Positions 16,657 through 24,715 of a stretch of 64,000 bases of DNA are shown one piece after another (position 1 is the first letter of the stretch; each line of letters begins with the position of its first letter). The notes under the pieces were generated by a model, which saw only the letters and a list, made by a program, of their open reading frames with translations, searched no databases and was not told where the DNA came from. Source of the DNA: Thermoplasmata archaeon. Lineage in GTDB: Archaea; Thermoplasmatota; Thermoplasmata; Lutacidiplasmatales; UBA184. A program made the translations under genes and the position numbers. The stretch is taken from assembly GCA_021817245.1 (NCBI GenBank), contig JAKAVQ010000001.1, positions 1 through 64,000 on the forward strand, written 5' to 3'.

Positions 16657-17888
16657 CGTCCACTCCCTTCGACGATGCCGAAGCCGATCAGACGCCAGGC
16701 GTTCAGCCGACGCGAGATCGCGACCCGGCTCCCCGGGAAGACGGTGACCGCCCGGTTGAGCGCCAGCTCGAGCTCGTCTCCGCGCGCGCTCGTCACCTTG
16801 CCGCTCGCGACGGTCGTGCCGACGGTGATCGCGAGCAGCTCGCTCGTACGGATCTTCTCGACTTTGATCTCGCGCTGAGCGCCGAGGACCCGCTCGAGGA
16901 GGGTCGCCTTGAGCCGGATCTTCTGGCTCACCGGCGGCAGCGTCCCCGCGGTTCCGATCAGGCGCCCGGTGAGCCCGTCGCCCTTCGCGAGGGCGGGGTC
17001 GAGACTGGTCCCGACCGCCGCGAGGCCGCCCGGCCTCAACTCCTCCCACTCCTGGCCGCCGGAGACGATGGAGGTGACGTGGGTCATCAGCGATTCCCCT
17101 TGGCTACCGGCCGCGCCGGCGCGCCCCGGGCGGATCTCGATCTCCTCGCCCTTCGTGATGCGGCCCTGGAGCAGCGATCCTCCGAGCACGCCGCCCCGGA
17201 GCTCGGTGGGGCGGGTTCCCGGCCGGTTCACGTCGAACGACCGGGCGACGTACATGAGCGGCGGTTTTGCGAGGTCGCGCGCCGGCGTCGGGATCGTCTG
17301 CTCGACGGCCTCGATGAGCGCATCGATCCCCACCCGATGGTTCGCGCTCACCGGGATCACGGGCGCCCCGGCGAGTGGGGATCCCTTCAGGAACTCGACG
17401 ATCTCGTGGTAGTTCGCGGCCGCCTCCTCCGCGGACAGCAGGTCGATCTTGTTCTGGACCACCACGACCTTGCGGACTCCGATGATGTCGAGGGCGTAGA
17501 GATGCTCCCGGGTCTGGGGCTGCGGGCAGTGCTCGTTGGCCGCGACGAGGAGCAGGGCCCCGTCCATGATCGCCGCCCCCGAGAGCATCGTCTCCATGAG
17601 CGTCTCGTGGCCGGGCGCGTCCACGAACGAGACGGCACGGAGGAACTCCGCCTTGCCTCCGCAGGTCGGACAGACCGGTTCGACCGAGTACCCCGAGGGC
17701 TCGGGGCAGCTCGGACACTTGTAGAACGCAGCGTCGGCGTAGCCGAGCTTGATCGAGATGCCCCGCTTCAGCTCTTCCGAGTGACGGTCCGTCCACTCTC
17801 CGGTGAGCGCCTGCGTCAGCGTCGTCTTGCCGTGGTCGACGTGGCCGACCAGGCCGATGTTGACCTCGGGTTGGCGCGGGACCTTCAT
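16653..17888 (-). CDS. eif2g: Translation initiation factor 2, gamma subunit
   Basis: GTPase core of aIF2, which carries initiator tRNA to the small subunit. GHVDHGKTT (P-loop), DAPGH and NKID are all present, and the aIF2-gamma zinc knuckle is complete (CPSC and CPTCGG at about residues 58-76). Domains II and III follow with GTRPTELRGGVLGGSLLQG. Length of 411 residues is standard. ATGA overlap with S6e upstream and GTGA overlap with the Trm112-like gene downstream. Confidence 0.96.
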   Translation of the reverse strand: MKVPRQPEVNIGLVGHVDHGKTTLTQALTGEWTDRHSEELKRGISIKLGYADAAFYKCPSCPEPSGYSVEPVCPTCGGKAEFLRAVSFVDAPGHETLMETMLSGAAIMDGALLLVAANEHCPQPQTREHLYALDIIGVRKVVVVQNKIDLLSAEEAAANYHEIVEFLKGSPLAGAPVIPVSANHRVGIDALIEAVEQTIPTPARDLAKPPLMYVARSFDVNRPGTRPTELRGGVLGGSLLQGRITKGEEIEIRPGRAGAAGSQGESLMTHVTSIVSGGQEWEELRPGGLAAVGTSLDPALAKGDGLTGRLIGTAGTLPPVSQKIRLKATLLERVLGAQREIKVEKIRTSELLAITVGTTVASGKVTSARGDELELALNRAVTVFPGSRVAISRRLNAWRLIGFGIVEGSGR

Positions 17889-18262
17889 GAGGCGCCGAAG
17901 AGCTCCGCGAGCGCCTTCGGGCCCTTCTGCTCGACCACGAGATTGATCTGGACGGTGTCCTCGCTGACCGTGTTCCCCCGGAAGGTGCGGCGCCTGCGCA
18001 TCCCGTTCCGGGGCGCATGGAACCCGAAACCCTCGCCGACGTAGAGTCGGGTCTGGCGAGCTCCCGGGAGGTCGGGCCGGAGCGCGAAGCCACTGCGGTC
18101 GGTGCCCCCGGTGATGCGGAACGTGTACCCGCTCGCGCCGATCAGCTCCCCGCCGATCGTCTCGCCGATGCGTTTGCCCAGGAAGCCTGCGGATTGGGGG
18201 TCTCCGACGGTGCGGGCGATCGACGTCGCCCGGTCGGAAATCACCAGCTTGTACTCGACCAT
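17885..18262 (-). CDS. rps6e: 30S ribosomal protein S6e
   Basis: 125 residues covering the short archaeal S6e: EYKLVISD, GKRIGETIGGE, FRITGGTDRSGFALRPDL and RRRRTFRGNTVSEDTVQINL. First gene of the operon with aIF2-gamma and the Trm112-like gene, linked by an ATGA overlap. The ATG is preceded by GAGGGCG, a weak ribosome-binding site. Confidence 0.96.
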   Translation of the reverse strand: MVEYKLVISDRATSIARTVGDPQSAGFLGKRIGETIGGELIGASGYTFRITGGTDRSGFALRPDLPGARQTRLYVGEGFGFHAPRNGMRRRRTFRGNTVSEDTVQINLVVEQKGPKALAELFGAS

Positions 18263-18296
18263 TCGCCCTCAGGAAGCGGCGGCCGAGGGGTGGGTG

Positions 18297-18306
18297 GTTT
18301 AAATAG
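18297..18306 (-). promoter_or_regulatory. TATA box for the S6e operon
   Basis: On the minus strand the sequence reads CTATTTAAAC about 35-44 bases before the S6e start. This leaves a leader of roughly 14 bases carrying the GAGGG site. Confidence 0.6.
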
Positions 18307-18419
18307 CTTTTCTGGCCGACCGCGGTCGAAGGGAGCGGGGCGGCGTCCGGTGCTCTCCCGGAGCGACCGCAGTCCCCCGGGCCGCCGTCGGGCGCTCGCC
18401 CTTATGAGCCCCCTCTCGC

Positions 18420-19367
18420 GTGGCGGCCCGCGACGAGGGCGGCACAGTGGCAGACCTCGGACCGGTGACGCTCGCTTTCGGGGTCCTGCTGCTGGTCGGG
18501 GGGTTCGCCTACGCCGCCGCCGCCGACCTGAAGAATCGGGAGGTGTCGGACGTTCTCTGGCAGGTCCTGGGACTGGCCGGTTTCGCGGTCGGCCTTGCCG
18601 CAGTGGCCCCCGGCGGGGCGCTACCGGTGCTGCTCTGGTGCGCCGTCGCCGCGCTGACGCTCGAACACATGTTCGGCTGGGACTCCTACCTCGGCCGATG
18701 GTCGGACTCGGCGAACCTTGTCGAACTCGCCGCGTACGTCGCGGTCGTCGCGTTCGTGCTGATCGCACTCGACCGGGTGGGGCTGGGGGCGAGCGGGGTG
18801 CCGGTGGCGGTGCTCGCGCTACTCGTCAGCGTCGTCTTCGCACGGGGCCTGTTCGAGGCCGGGGTGCTCTACGGAGGGGCCGACGCGAAGGCGCTCATGA
18901 TCGCCGGGCTCCTCGTGCCGATGTTCCCCACCCCCTGGGTGGTTGGCTCGTCGGGCACGGTCCTCTCTGTCCCGGCGATCCTTCCGTTCCCGGTCGACCT
19001 CCTGATGAACGCCGCCCTGATCAGCGTCGTCATCCCGATCGGGATCGCTGTTCGGAACGTCCTCCGGGGGGAGTTTTCGCTCGCCCGGGGGTTCACGGGC
19101 TACAGCCTCGGGGTCAAGGAGCTCCCCGATCGCTTCGTCTGGGTCCGCGACCGTTCCCTGCCGTCTCTCGCCGAGCGGGAAGCCGCGGTCGAGACCTCGG
19201 CGGAGGACCGACGCTTGCGGGTCGAGCTCGCGCGGGAGCTCTCCCAGCGGGGGGTTCGCCGGGTCTGGGTCAGCCCGCAGCTCCCGTTCCTGGTCCTGAT
19301 GGCGCTCGGCGCGGTAGCGGCCCTGCTGGCCGGCAACCTCGTGATCGACCTGCTGCAGTGGCTCTGA
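18420..19367 (+). CDS. Prepilin/preflagellin peptidase, family A24
   Basis: Membrane aspartyl protease that processes class III signal peptides of type IV pilins and archaellins. Catalytic aspartates are expected in ADLKNREVSD near the N-terminus and in GGADAKA (the GxGD-like motif) in the middle. About seven hydrophobic spans occur, with a long soluble insertion (about residues 210-275) before the last one. The GTG at 18420 is used here; a second in-frame GTG at 18447 is possible. A CCTTATGAG box at 18400-18409 supports leaderless initiation. No pilin genes are in the window. Confidence 0.82.
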   Translation: MAARDEGGTVADLGPVTLAFGVLLLVGGFAYAAAADLKNREVSDVLWQVLGLAGFAVGLAAVAPGGALPVLLWCAVAALTLEHMFGWDSYLGRWSDSANLVELAAYVAVVAFVLIALDRVGLGASGVPVAVLALLVSVVFARGLFEAGVLYGGADAKALMIAGLLVPMFPTPWVVGSSGTVLSVPAILPFPVDLLMNAALISVVIPIGIAVRNVLRGEFSLARGFTGYSLGVKELPDRFVWVRDRSLPSLAEREAAVETSAEDRRLRVELARELSQRGVRRVWVSPQLPFLVLMALGAVAALLAGNLVIDLLQWL

Positions 19368-19409
19368 CCGGCCGTCGCCAAAGCTTTTCTCCGCTGCCCT
19401 AGTCGGTTC

Positions 19410-19841
19410 GTGCCGATGTCCGGACCCCGCCGGCCCGCGCGCCGTCATCCGATCCGGGTGCTGATCGCGAAGCCGGGCCTCGACGGCCATGATCGGGGAG
19501 CGAAGGTCGTCGCTCGCGCGCTCCGGGACGCGGGGATGGAGGTCATCTACGCCGGTCTCCGTCAGACGCCGGAGGAGATCGTCCGGGCCGCCCTCGAAGA
19601 GGACGTCGACCTGATCGGACTGTCGATCCTGTCGGGGGCGCACATGGCCCTCTTCCCGAAGGTCCTGAAGCTCCTGAAGGCGCAGAAGGCCGGCAGCGTA
19701 CCGGTATTCGCCGGCGGGATCATCCCCGACGAGGACGCGCATCGGCTCAAGAAGGCCGGCATCCGCGCGATCTTCGGACCGGGCACGTCGCTCGAGGAGA
19801 TCGTGGGCACCGCCCAGAAGCTGGCGCGTCGCCGGGCATGA
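19410..19841 (+). CDS. mcmA2: Methylmalonyl-CoA mutase, cobalamin-binding (small) subunit
   Basis: Stand-alone B12-binding domain. The cobalamin signature [18 protein letters not shown] (DxHxxG with the ligand histidine) is followed by [10 protein letters not shown] and [10 protein letters not shown]. It would pair with a separate large catalytic subunit, which is not in the window, to isomerise methylmalonyl-CoA and succinyl-CoA. GTG 19410 or ATG 19416 both fall about 25 bases after an AAAGCTTTT box. The stop overlaps meaB (ATGA). Confidence 0.92.
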   Translation: MPMSGPRRPARRHPIRVLIAKPGLDGHDRGAKVVARALRDAGMEVIYAGLRQTPEEIVRAALEEDVDLIGLSILSGAHMALFPKVLKLLKAQKAGSVPVFAGGIIPDEDAHRLKKAGIRAIFGPGTSLEEIVGTAQKLARRRA

Positions 19842-20815
19842 AGGGGAGCCCCCGGCTTCCGACGGCCGCTCGGGCTATCCTCGCGGGGGACCGGCGGACG
19901 CTGGCCCGGGTCATCTCGTGGGTGGAGAACGGTTCTCCCTCCGCGGAGCCGGTGCTGAGGGCGCTCTACCCCCGAACCCACGGCGTTCCGGTCGTAGGGC
20001 TGACCGGTCCCCTCGGGGTGGGCAAGTCGAGCCTGATCAGCACGCTCGTGGGCCTTCTTCGGGCCCGCGGGCGGAGCGTGGCGGTGGTCGCGGTCGATCC
20101 GTCGAGCCCGTTCTCTGGAGGGTCCGTGCTCGGCGACCGGATCCGGCTCGAGCGGCGTCCGGACGACGCGGGCGTGTTCTTTCGCTCGATGGCGAGCCGC
20201 GGGGCCGCGGGAGGCGTCGCCACGGCCACGCTCGAGGTCTGCCGTCTGCTCGACGCCGCGGGGTTCGATGTCGTGTTGGTGGAGACCGTCGGTAGCGGCC
20301 AGGTCGATGTGGCGATCCGCGAGATCGCGACCACGAGCATCGTCGTGCTGGTGCCCCATCTCGGCGATGAGGTGCAGACCCTGAAGGCGGGGCTCTTCGA
20401 GATCGCGGACATCTTCTGCGTGAACAAGTCCGACCTCCCCGGAGCGGACGTCGCCCGGCGCGACCTCGCCGACCTGGTCGCCCACGGGCCGTACGAGGGT
20501 GGGTGGACGCCCGCGATCGTCAGCACCTCGACCACCGCCGCGACGGGGACCGAGGAGCTCTGGAGCGCGGTCGAGGCCCACGAGGCCTTCCTCGACCGGA
20601 CCGGCGGCCGTCGGGCGGGCGAACGGCGTCGTCTCGCCGCGGAGATCGTCGGGCTCGTGCGCGACCGCGTCGGCCGCGAGCTCACCGGCCGTCTCGAGCG
20701 GGACCCCGAGCTTCGTCGCTTGCTCGACGCGGTCACGGCTCGGACCTTGGACCCGCGCAGCGCGGCTCGCCGACTGCGCCTCGCCTCTCCGCCCGGGCCG
20801 GAGGGCCGACGATGA
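19838..20815 (+). CDS. meaB: MeaB-type GTPase, methylmalonyl-CoA mutase chaperone
   Basis: 325 residues of the ArgK/MeaB G3E family. P-loop [13 protein letters not shown], the [13 protein letters not shown] segment, a switch region [11 protein letters not shown] and the base-recognition NKSD are visible. MeaB loads and protects the B12 cofactor of methylmalonyl-CoA mutase. It is translationally coupled on both sides by ATGA overlaps, to the small subunit upstream and a methyltransferase downstream. Confidence 0.93.
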   Translation: MKGSPRLPTAARAILAGDRRTLARVISWVENGSPSAEPVLRALYPRTHGVPVVGLTGPLGVGKSSLISTLVGLLRARGRSVAVVAVDPSSPFSGGSVLGDRIRLERRPDDAGVFFRSMASRGAAGGVATATLEVCRLLDAAGFDVVLVETVGSGQVDVAIREIATTSIVVLVPHLGDEVQTLKAGLFEIADIFCVNKSDLPGADVARRDLADLVAHGPYEGGWTPAIVSTSTTAATGTEELWSAVEAHEAFLDRTGGRRAGERRRLAAEIVGLVRDRVGRELTGRLERDPELRRLLDAVTARTLDPRSAARRLRLASPPGPEGRR

Positions 20816-21390
20816 CGGAGATCTCGCTCGTGATCGCGGGAATCCTTCTGGCCGGAGGGCTCGCCACGGCCTACTTCATCTTCGCGACGTTCCTCTTCGG
20901 CGCCGGTTACGAGCCGACCCACGGTCGTGCCGTCGAACGGATGCTCCGCTATGCCGAGGTCGGACCCTCCGACACCGTCTACGACCTCGGGGCCGGCACC
21001 GGCGCGATCGTCTTCCGCGCAGCCCGCACCTACCGGGCCCGGGTCGTCGGGATCGAGGTCGAGCCGATCCGGGTCCTCGTGCTCCGGCTGCGTCGCCGGT
21101 GGGGCAGCGGTCGCGAGCGCATCTCCATCCGCTGGGGCAACTTCTTCCGTACCGACTTCCGCGACGCGACCGTGGTCACGGCGTTCCTCTGGCCCGGGGC
21201 GATGGCGCGTCTCCGTCCGAAGTTCGAAGCGGAACTTCCGGACGGCGCCCGGATCGTCAGCCACTGCCACGCAATCCCCGGGTGGGACCCCGTCCAGTAC
21301 GACCCGGGGACGGACGTCTACTTCTACCGGTTCCGTCGGGCGACGGCCCCCGGGGACGCCGGGGTCCCTCCGGTCAGGGATGGTACTTGA
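20812..21390 (+). CDS. Membrane-anchored class I SAM methyltransferase
   Basis: 192 residues. The N-terminal 25 residues form one hydrophobic span (LVIAGILLAGGLATAYFIFA), followed by a Rossmann-type SAM motif VYDLGAGTGAIV and the acidic loop IEVEP. Later motifs (VVTAFLWPG, VSHCHAIPGW) resemble the small archaeal/bacterial methyltransferases of the SAM-MT 12 type that act on proteins such as lysine residues. The ATG overlaps the meaB stop (ATGA), so a role tied to mutase handling is possible but unproven. Confidence 0.75.
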   Translation: MTEISLVIAGILLAGGLATAYFIFATFLFGAGYEPTHGRAVERMLRYAEVGPSDTVYDLGAGTGAIVFRAARTYRARVVGIEVEPIRVLVLRLRRRWGSGRERISIRWGNFFRTDFRDATVVTAFLWPGAMARLRPKFEAELPDGARIVSHCHAIPGWDPVQYDPGTDVYFYRFRRATAPGDAGVPPVRDGT

Positions 21391-21502
21391 ACCAGAACGC
21401 CGCGCCGACCGCGAAGACGCTGAGGATCACGAGCGCGCCCGCGACCCATCCGAGGTTCTGGCCCCGCTCGCTCTCCGGGGCGGTATGCACGGCGGCCGAC
21501 AC
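21374..21502 (-). CDS. Single-span microprotein (42 aa)
   Basis: Predicted from the minus strand: GTG at 21502, then a short polar N-terminus (SAAVHTAPESERGQNL), one span (WVAGALVILSVFAVGAAFWF) and a KYHP end. A TATA-like CCTTAAACC lies about 25 bases upstream (21520-21530), giving a leaderless start. Function unknown; size and layout recall accessory subunits of respiratory or transport complexes. Its 3' end overlaps the convergent methyltransferase gene by 17 bases. Confidence 0.5.
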   Translation of the reverse strand: MSAAVHTAPESERGQNLGWVAGALVILSVFAVGAAFWFKYHP

Positions 21503-21556
21503 GATCGACTGAGCGGCGTCGGGGTTTAAGGGAGTGCGATACGCACCGGGAGCGGT

Positions 21557-21688
21557 TCAGGGGATCCCGGCACCGATCTGCCCCGTGATGCCGAGGTACG
21601 CCACCACGACGCCCACGACGATCGCCGCGGCGAAGATCGCGATCACGAAGGCGCGAGGAACCGGTTCCGGCGGAGTGGCGTGCGACAC
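21557..21688 (-). CDS. Single-span microprotein (43 aa)
   Basis: Minus-strand GTG at 21688, N-terminus SHATPPEPVPR, then one span (AFVIAIFAAAIVVGVVVAYL) and GITGQIGAGIP. It lies directly upstream of the 42-residue microprotein and has the same design: short proline-containing polar head, one span, short tail. The upstream element (TCTTGAATC) is weak. Evidence is composition and synteny only. Confidence 0.45.
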   Translation of the reverse strand: MSHATPPEPVPRAFVIAIFAAAIVVGVVVAYLGITGQIGAGIP

Positions 21689-21745
21689 AGAGACCGACCG
21701 GCTCGGGGATTCAAGAGACCGTCGTAGGTGCGGCGCCGGCCGGCG

Positions 21746-22639
21746 TCAGGGCGCCGCGGCCCCGTGCTTCGCTCCCTTTCCCGCCGGCTTCGAGGGCGCG
21801 GGGGCGGGGGTCTCGGGCGCTTCGGAGGCCGACGTCTCCGCCTCAGGGGCCGCCACGGCGGTGGTCGCACCGGCCTTCTCGGCCTCTTTCTTCTCGGGGG
21901 TCGGGGTCACGTACTCCTCGACAACGCGGATCATCGACGGGTGGAGGTGCGTGCGGATGCGGTCGATCACCCGAGGCTTCGCGGCCATCCAACCGATGTC
22001 GAACTTCGTGCGCTCGGGAAGTCGCAGGGTGATCGCGTGGTCCTCGTGCTCGATGGTGAACTCGGCGGCGCGGCCGTACTGCAGGTCCACGATCGCGCGG
22101 GCCCGCTCCACGGGATCGTCGATCCGTTCGAGGATCTTGAACGTCCCCCGGACCTTCCGGCCGGCGAACGGGGGATTGAAGTCGACGCGGACCCGAGCCG
22201 CGGTGAGCGTGACGACCCGGCCCCGACGACCCTCGATCGTGAGCAGGGTGCCGACATCGAGATGCGCGTCCTCCCGCCGCATCTCGGGCAGGCGCTCGAT
22301 CTCGTGCATCGAGAAGAGCTCGATCAGGTTCGGGTCCCGCTCGCCAAACGCTTCGGCGGGCGCGAACTCCCGGGTCACTTCCGCTCCGACCTTGAGGCCG
22401 ATCAACGCGTTCTCGATCCCGGTCGGGAAGCGGTCGCCCCCGATCTCGTGGGGACGCGGACCGAAGTGGAACCCCTCCGGCGCCGGGATGTTCGCCTTCT
22501 GGGCGACCTCCTCGCGCGTGGTGTCGAGGAGCTCGGTCTTCCCACCGGACTCCGACCAGAGCTCGTAGTCGATTCGGACGAGGTCCCCGGAACGTGTGAG
22601 GTCGGCCGGGGGGTGCGCCGCAGGAGCCTCGGACGGCAT
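21746..22639 (-). CDS. FKBP-type peptidyl-prolyl isomerase (SlyD-like) with C-terminal extension
   Basis: 297 residues. An FKBP domain (GDLVRIDYELW, LLDTTREEVA, FPTGIENALIGLKVGAEV, AFGERDPNLIE) is interrupted by an insert-in-flap chaperone domain around FSMHEIERLPEM to FNPPFAGRKVRGTF, as in SlyD and archaeal long FKBPs. Residues about 160-240 form an additional domain found in archaeal members. The last 55 residues are Ala/Glu/Pro-rich and disordered. It acts on prolyl bonds during protein folding. An ACCTTATCC box (22662-22670) gives a leaderless ATG. Confidence 0.9.
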   Translation of the reverse strand: MPSEAPAAHPPADLTRSGDLVRIDYELWSESGGKTELLDTTREEVAQKANIPAPEGFHFGPRPHEIGGDRFPTGIENALIGLKVGAEVTREFAPAEAFGERDPNLIELFSMHEIERLPEMRREDAHLDVGTLLTIEGRRGRVVTLTAARVRVDFNPPFAGRKVRGTFKILERIDDPVERARAIVDLQYGRAAEFTIEHEDHAITLRLPERTKFDIGWMAAKPRVIDRIRTHLHPSMIRVVEEYVTPTPEKKEAEKAGATTAVAAPEAETSASEAPETPAPAPSKPAGKGAKHGAAAP

Positions 22640-22661
22640 GGTCCCGCCGACACCGGACGCA

Positions 22662-22670
22662 GGATAAGGT
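22662..22670 (-). promoter_or_regulatory. TATA-like box for the FKBP gene
   Basis: ACCTTATCC on the minus strand, centred 27 bases before the ATG at 22639. Confidence 0.5.
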
Positions 22671-22756
22671 TTGCTTCGCGGGGTCCACCGCCCGGCGGCC
22701 GGCCCGCGCCCTCCGGCGTCGTACCGCCCGTCCGCCCGCGGGCCGAACGCGACCGG

Positions 22757-23626
22757 TTACGGCGGCCCCTGACGGCGAGAGGAGGGAGGGGCGGGGGAGG
22801 TTCCGGCCGCGGCGGCACCGCGCGACCGGCGGGACCAGCGGAACCATGCGTGCACGAGCGCGAACGGTTTCATCGCCGCCTCGACGTACCGTAGGGGGTG
22901 GCGGATCGGCGGACGATGCTCCCTCAGACGGGCGCCGAGCTCGCGGTGCTTGAAGATCGACATCGCCATCTGGAACAGGTAGAGGTAGCGCTTGCGCGCC
23001 CATCGGAGGTAGCTGGTCTCCGAGCTCTTGTCGTGGTAGACCCAGGCATCGGGCAGGTAGACGCCCGAGAAGCCGGCCCGGAGCACCCGGGTCTCGAGGT
23101 CATGGTCCTCGGCGGTGACCGACGGGTCGAAGCCGAACCGCCTCAGGACCGTGGTCGACCAGGCCGTGTTCTGGAGGGGCAGGTACGCGATGTGGTTTGG
23201 GACGACGTCCTCGTAGATCGACCGCTCGAGCAGTTCCATGTACCGCTCGAGCGACGTCTCGGCCGGCTTGAGCGGCCGGGTGGGACCCCCGCTGAACGCC
23301 GCCCGGCCGGATTCGATCGGGGCCACGATCCGCTCGAGCCAGTCCGGCGGCGCGACCTCGTCCGAGTCGAGGAAGACCGTCGTGTCCTCCCGGAGGAGCG
23401 CAAGCGAACTCGCCCGGGCGTCGACCGGCCCTCCCGCAAACCGTTCGAGGTCGACCCGCAGCGTCGGGAATCGGTGCGTGGCCGCGTCGGCGAGTTCGGC
23501 GGGGGTCGCCGGCGACGCGGCAATCAGGACCCGGTCGGGCCGCCGGGTCTGATCGGCGAGTGAGGCGAGCGCGGCCAGGAGGCGGGGATCGTCGCGCACG
23601 GCGATCTCGACACAGACGGAGCCCAT
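22757..23626 (-). CDS. Glycosyltransferase family 2
   Basis: 289 residues of a GT-A fold. SVCVEIAVRDDPRLLAAL replaces the usual VSVVIP start. VFLDSDEVAPPDWL carries the DxD metal motif, and TAEDHDLETRVLRAGF is the ED acceptor-side motif typical of GT2. It likely transfers a sugar during surface glycan or lipid synthesis. A longer upstream frame exists, but the ATG at 23626 sits 25-30 bases from a shared TATA box. It is divergent from the GT4 gene. Confidence 0.85.
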   Translation of the reverse strand: MGSVCVEIAVRDDPRLLAALASLADQTRRPDRVLIAASPATPAELADAATHRFPTLRVDLERFAGGPVDARASSLALLREDTTVFLDSDEVAPPDWLERIVAPIESGRAAFSGGPTRPLKPAETSLERYMELLERSIYEDVVPNHIAYLPLQNTAWSTTVLRRFGFDPSVTAEDHDLETRVLRAGFSGVYLPDAWVYHDKSSETSYLRWARKRYLYLFQMAMSIFKHRELGARLREHRPPIRHPLRYVEAAMKPFALVHAWFRWSRRSRGAAAAGTSPAPPSSRRQGPP

Positions 23627-23651
23627 CGGAGTTCCGGAGGACCCACCCAAC

Positions 23652-23660
23652 CCCTTAAAC
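23652..23660. promoter_or_regulatory. Shared TATA-like box between two divergent glycosyltransferase genes
   Basis: CCCTTAAAC sits in the 54-base gap between starts at 23626 (minus) and 23681 (plus), about 30 and 25 bases from them. It reads as GTTTAAGGG on the other strand. One element seems placed to serve both leaderless genes. Confidence 0.5.
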
Positions 23661-23680
23661 TCCCGGCCGCTACCGCCGGC

Positions 23681-24715
23681 GTGCGGATTCTCCTGCTCGG
23701 GGGCGGCGTGCAGCCGATCCCCCCGACGGGGTACGGCGCGGTGGAGCGGATCGTCGCAGAGCTGCGCACCGCGCTCGAAGCCGCCGGTCACGAGGCGGTG
23801 GTGGTGAACCGGGTCCGCCGGCGCCGGACGATCGACGAGTATCCCTTCGCCTGGGAGCTCCCGCGGTTGCTGCGCTCGGAGCGGTTCGACGTGCTGCACG
23901 CCCACACCCCCGTCGTGGCGAACCGGCTCGCCGGGCGGGGCTTCCCGTTCGTCTACACCTCCCACTCTCGCCACTGGTACTACCGAGAACGCCTGAGCCA
24001 TCGTTGGGGCTACTGGCTCGAACGCCGCGCGGTCCGGCGGGCCGGGGCCGTGATCGCGCTCACGGCACCGCTGGCGCGAACGATGCGCTCCGTCGTCCGG
24101 CCCCCGCTGCCACCGATCTCGGTCATCCCCTCCGGGGTGGACCGGGAGCGGTTCCGGCCGCGCTGGGAGCTACGGAACGGCCGACGGGCGCTCGGCGTCG
24201 GGGTGGTGACCCGGTTCAAGCGTTGGGACGTTGCAGCGCGGTCGCTCGTCGGCACCGGGGCGACGCTGACCCTGGTCGGACCGATCGTCGATCCGGTCTA
24301 CGCCGCGGAGGTTCGGAGCGTCGGCCCGCACGTGGAGCTTCGGGGGGAGGTCGCCCCCGAGGAGCTGGTTCGGCTCTACGCCGAGAGCGACTTCCTCCTC
24401 CATCCGAGCGAGGTCGAGATCCTCTCGGCGTCCGTGATCGAGGCTCTCGCCTCCGGATTACCGGTTGTCGGAGGGGCGTCGGTGGAGGGGGTGGTCGAGG
24501 AGGGGTCGACCGGTTGGTCCGCTCCCGGCGAGGGGTCGGTGCTCGCCGACGGACTGCGGGACCACGTCCGCGCGTTGCTCGCCGACCCGGCGCTGCGGCG
24601 GTCGATGGGGGAAGCGGCCCGCCGTTCGGCGGAAGAGCGGTTCGCGTGGGACCGCATCGCGGCGCGGCACGTCGAGGTCTATCGCTCGTTGCCCGGCGGG
24701 GATCGACCGCGCTAG
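23681..24715 (+). CDS. Glycosyltransferase family 4/1
   Basis: 344 residues with a GT-B fold. The N-terminus MRILLLGGGVQPIPPTGYGAVE is the acceptor-domain start; VLHAHTPVVAN and VIPSGVDRERFRP are family landmarks. The donor site includes the E-x7-E-like run SEVEILSASVIEALASGLPVVG. The product is probably a sugar nucleotide-dependent transferase for surface glycans, matching the divergent GT2 and the convergent epimerase. GTG start. The last four bases overlap the epimerase gene tail to tail. Confidence 0.88.
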   Translation: MRILLLGGGVQPIPPTGYGAVERIVAELRTALEAAGHEAVVVNRVRRRRTIDEYPFAWELPRLLRSERFDVLHAHTPVVANRLAGRGFPFVYTSHSRHWYYRERLSHRWGYWLERRAVRRAGAVIALTAPLARTMRSVVRPPLPPISVIPSGVDRERFRPRWELRNGRRALGVGVVTRFKRWDVAARSLVGTGATLTLVGPIVDPVYAAEVRSVGPHVELRGEVAPEELVRLYAESDFLLHPSEVEILSASVIEALASGLPVVGGASVEGVVEEGSTGWSAPGEGSVLADGLRDHVRALLADPALRRSMGEAARRSAEERFAWDRIAARHVEVYRSLPGGDRPR

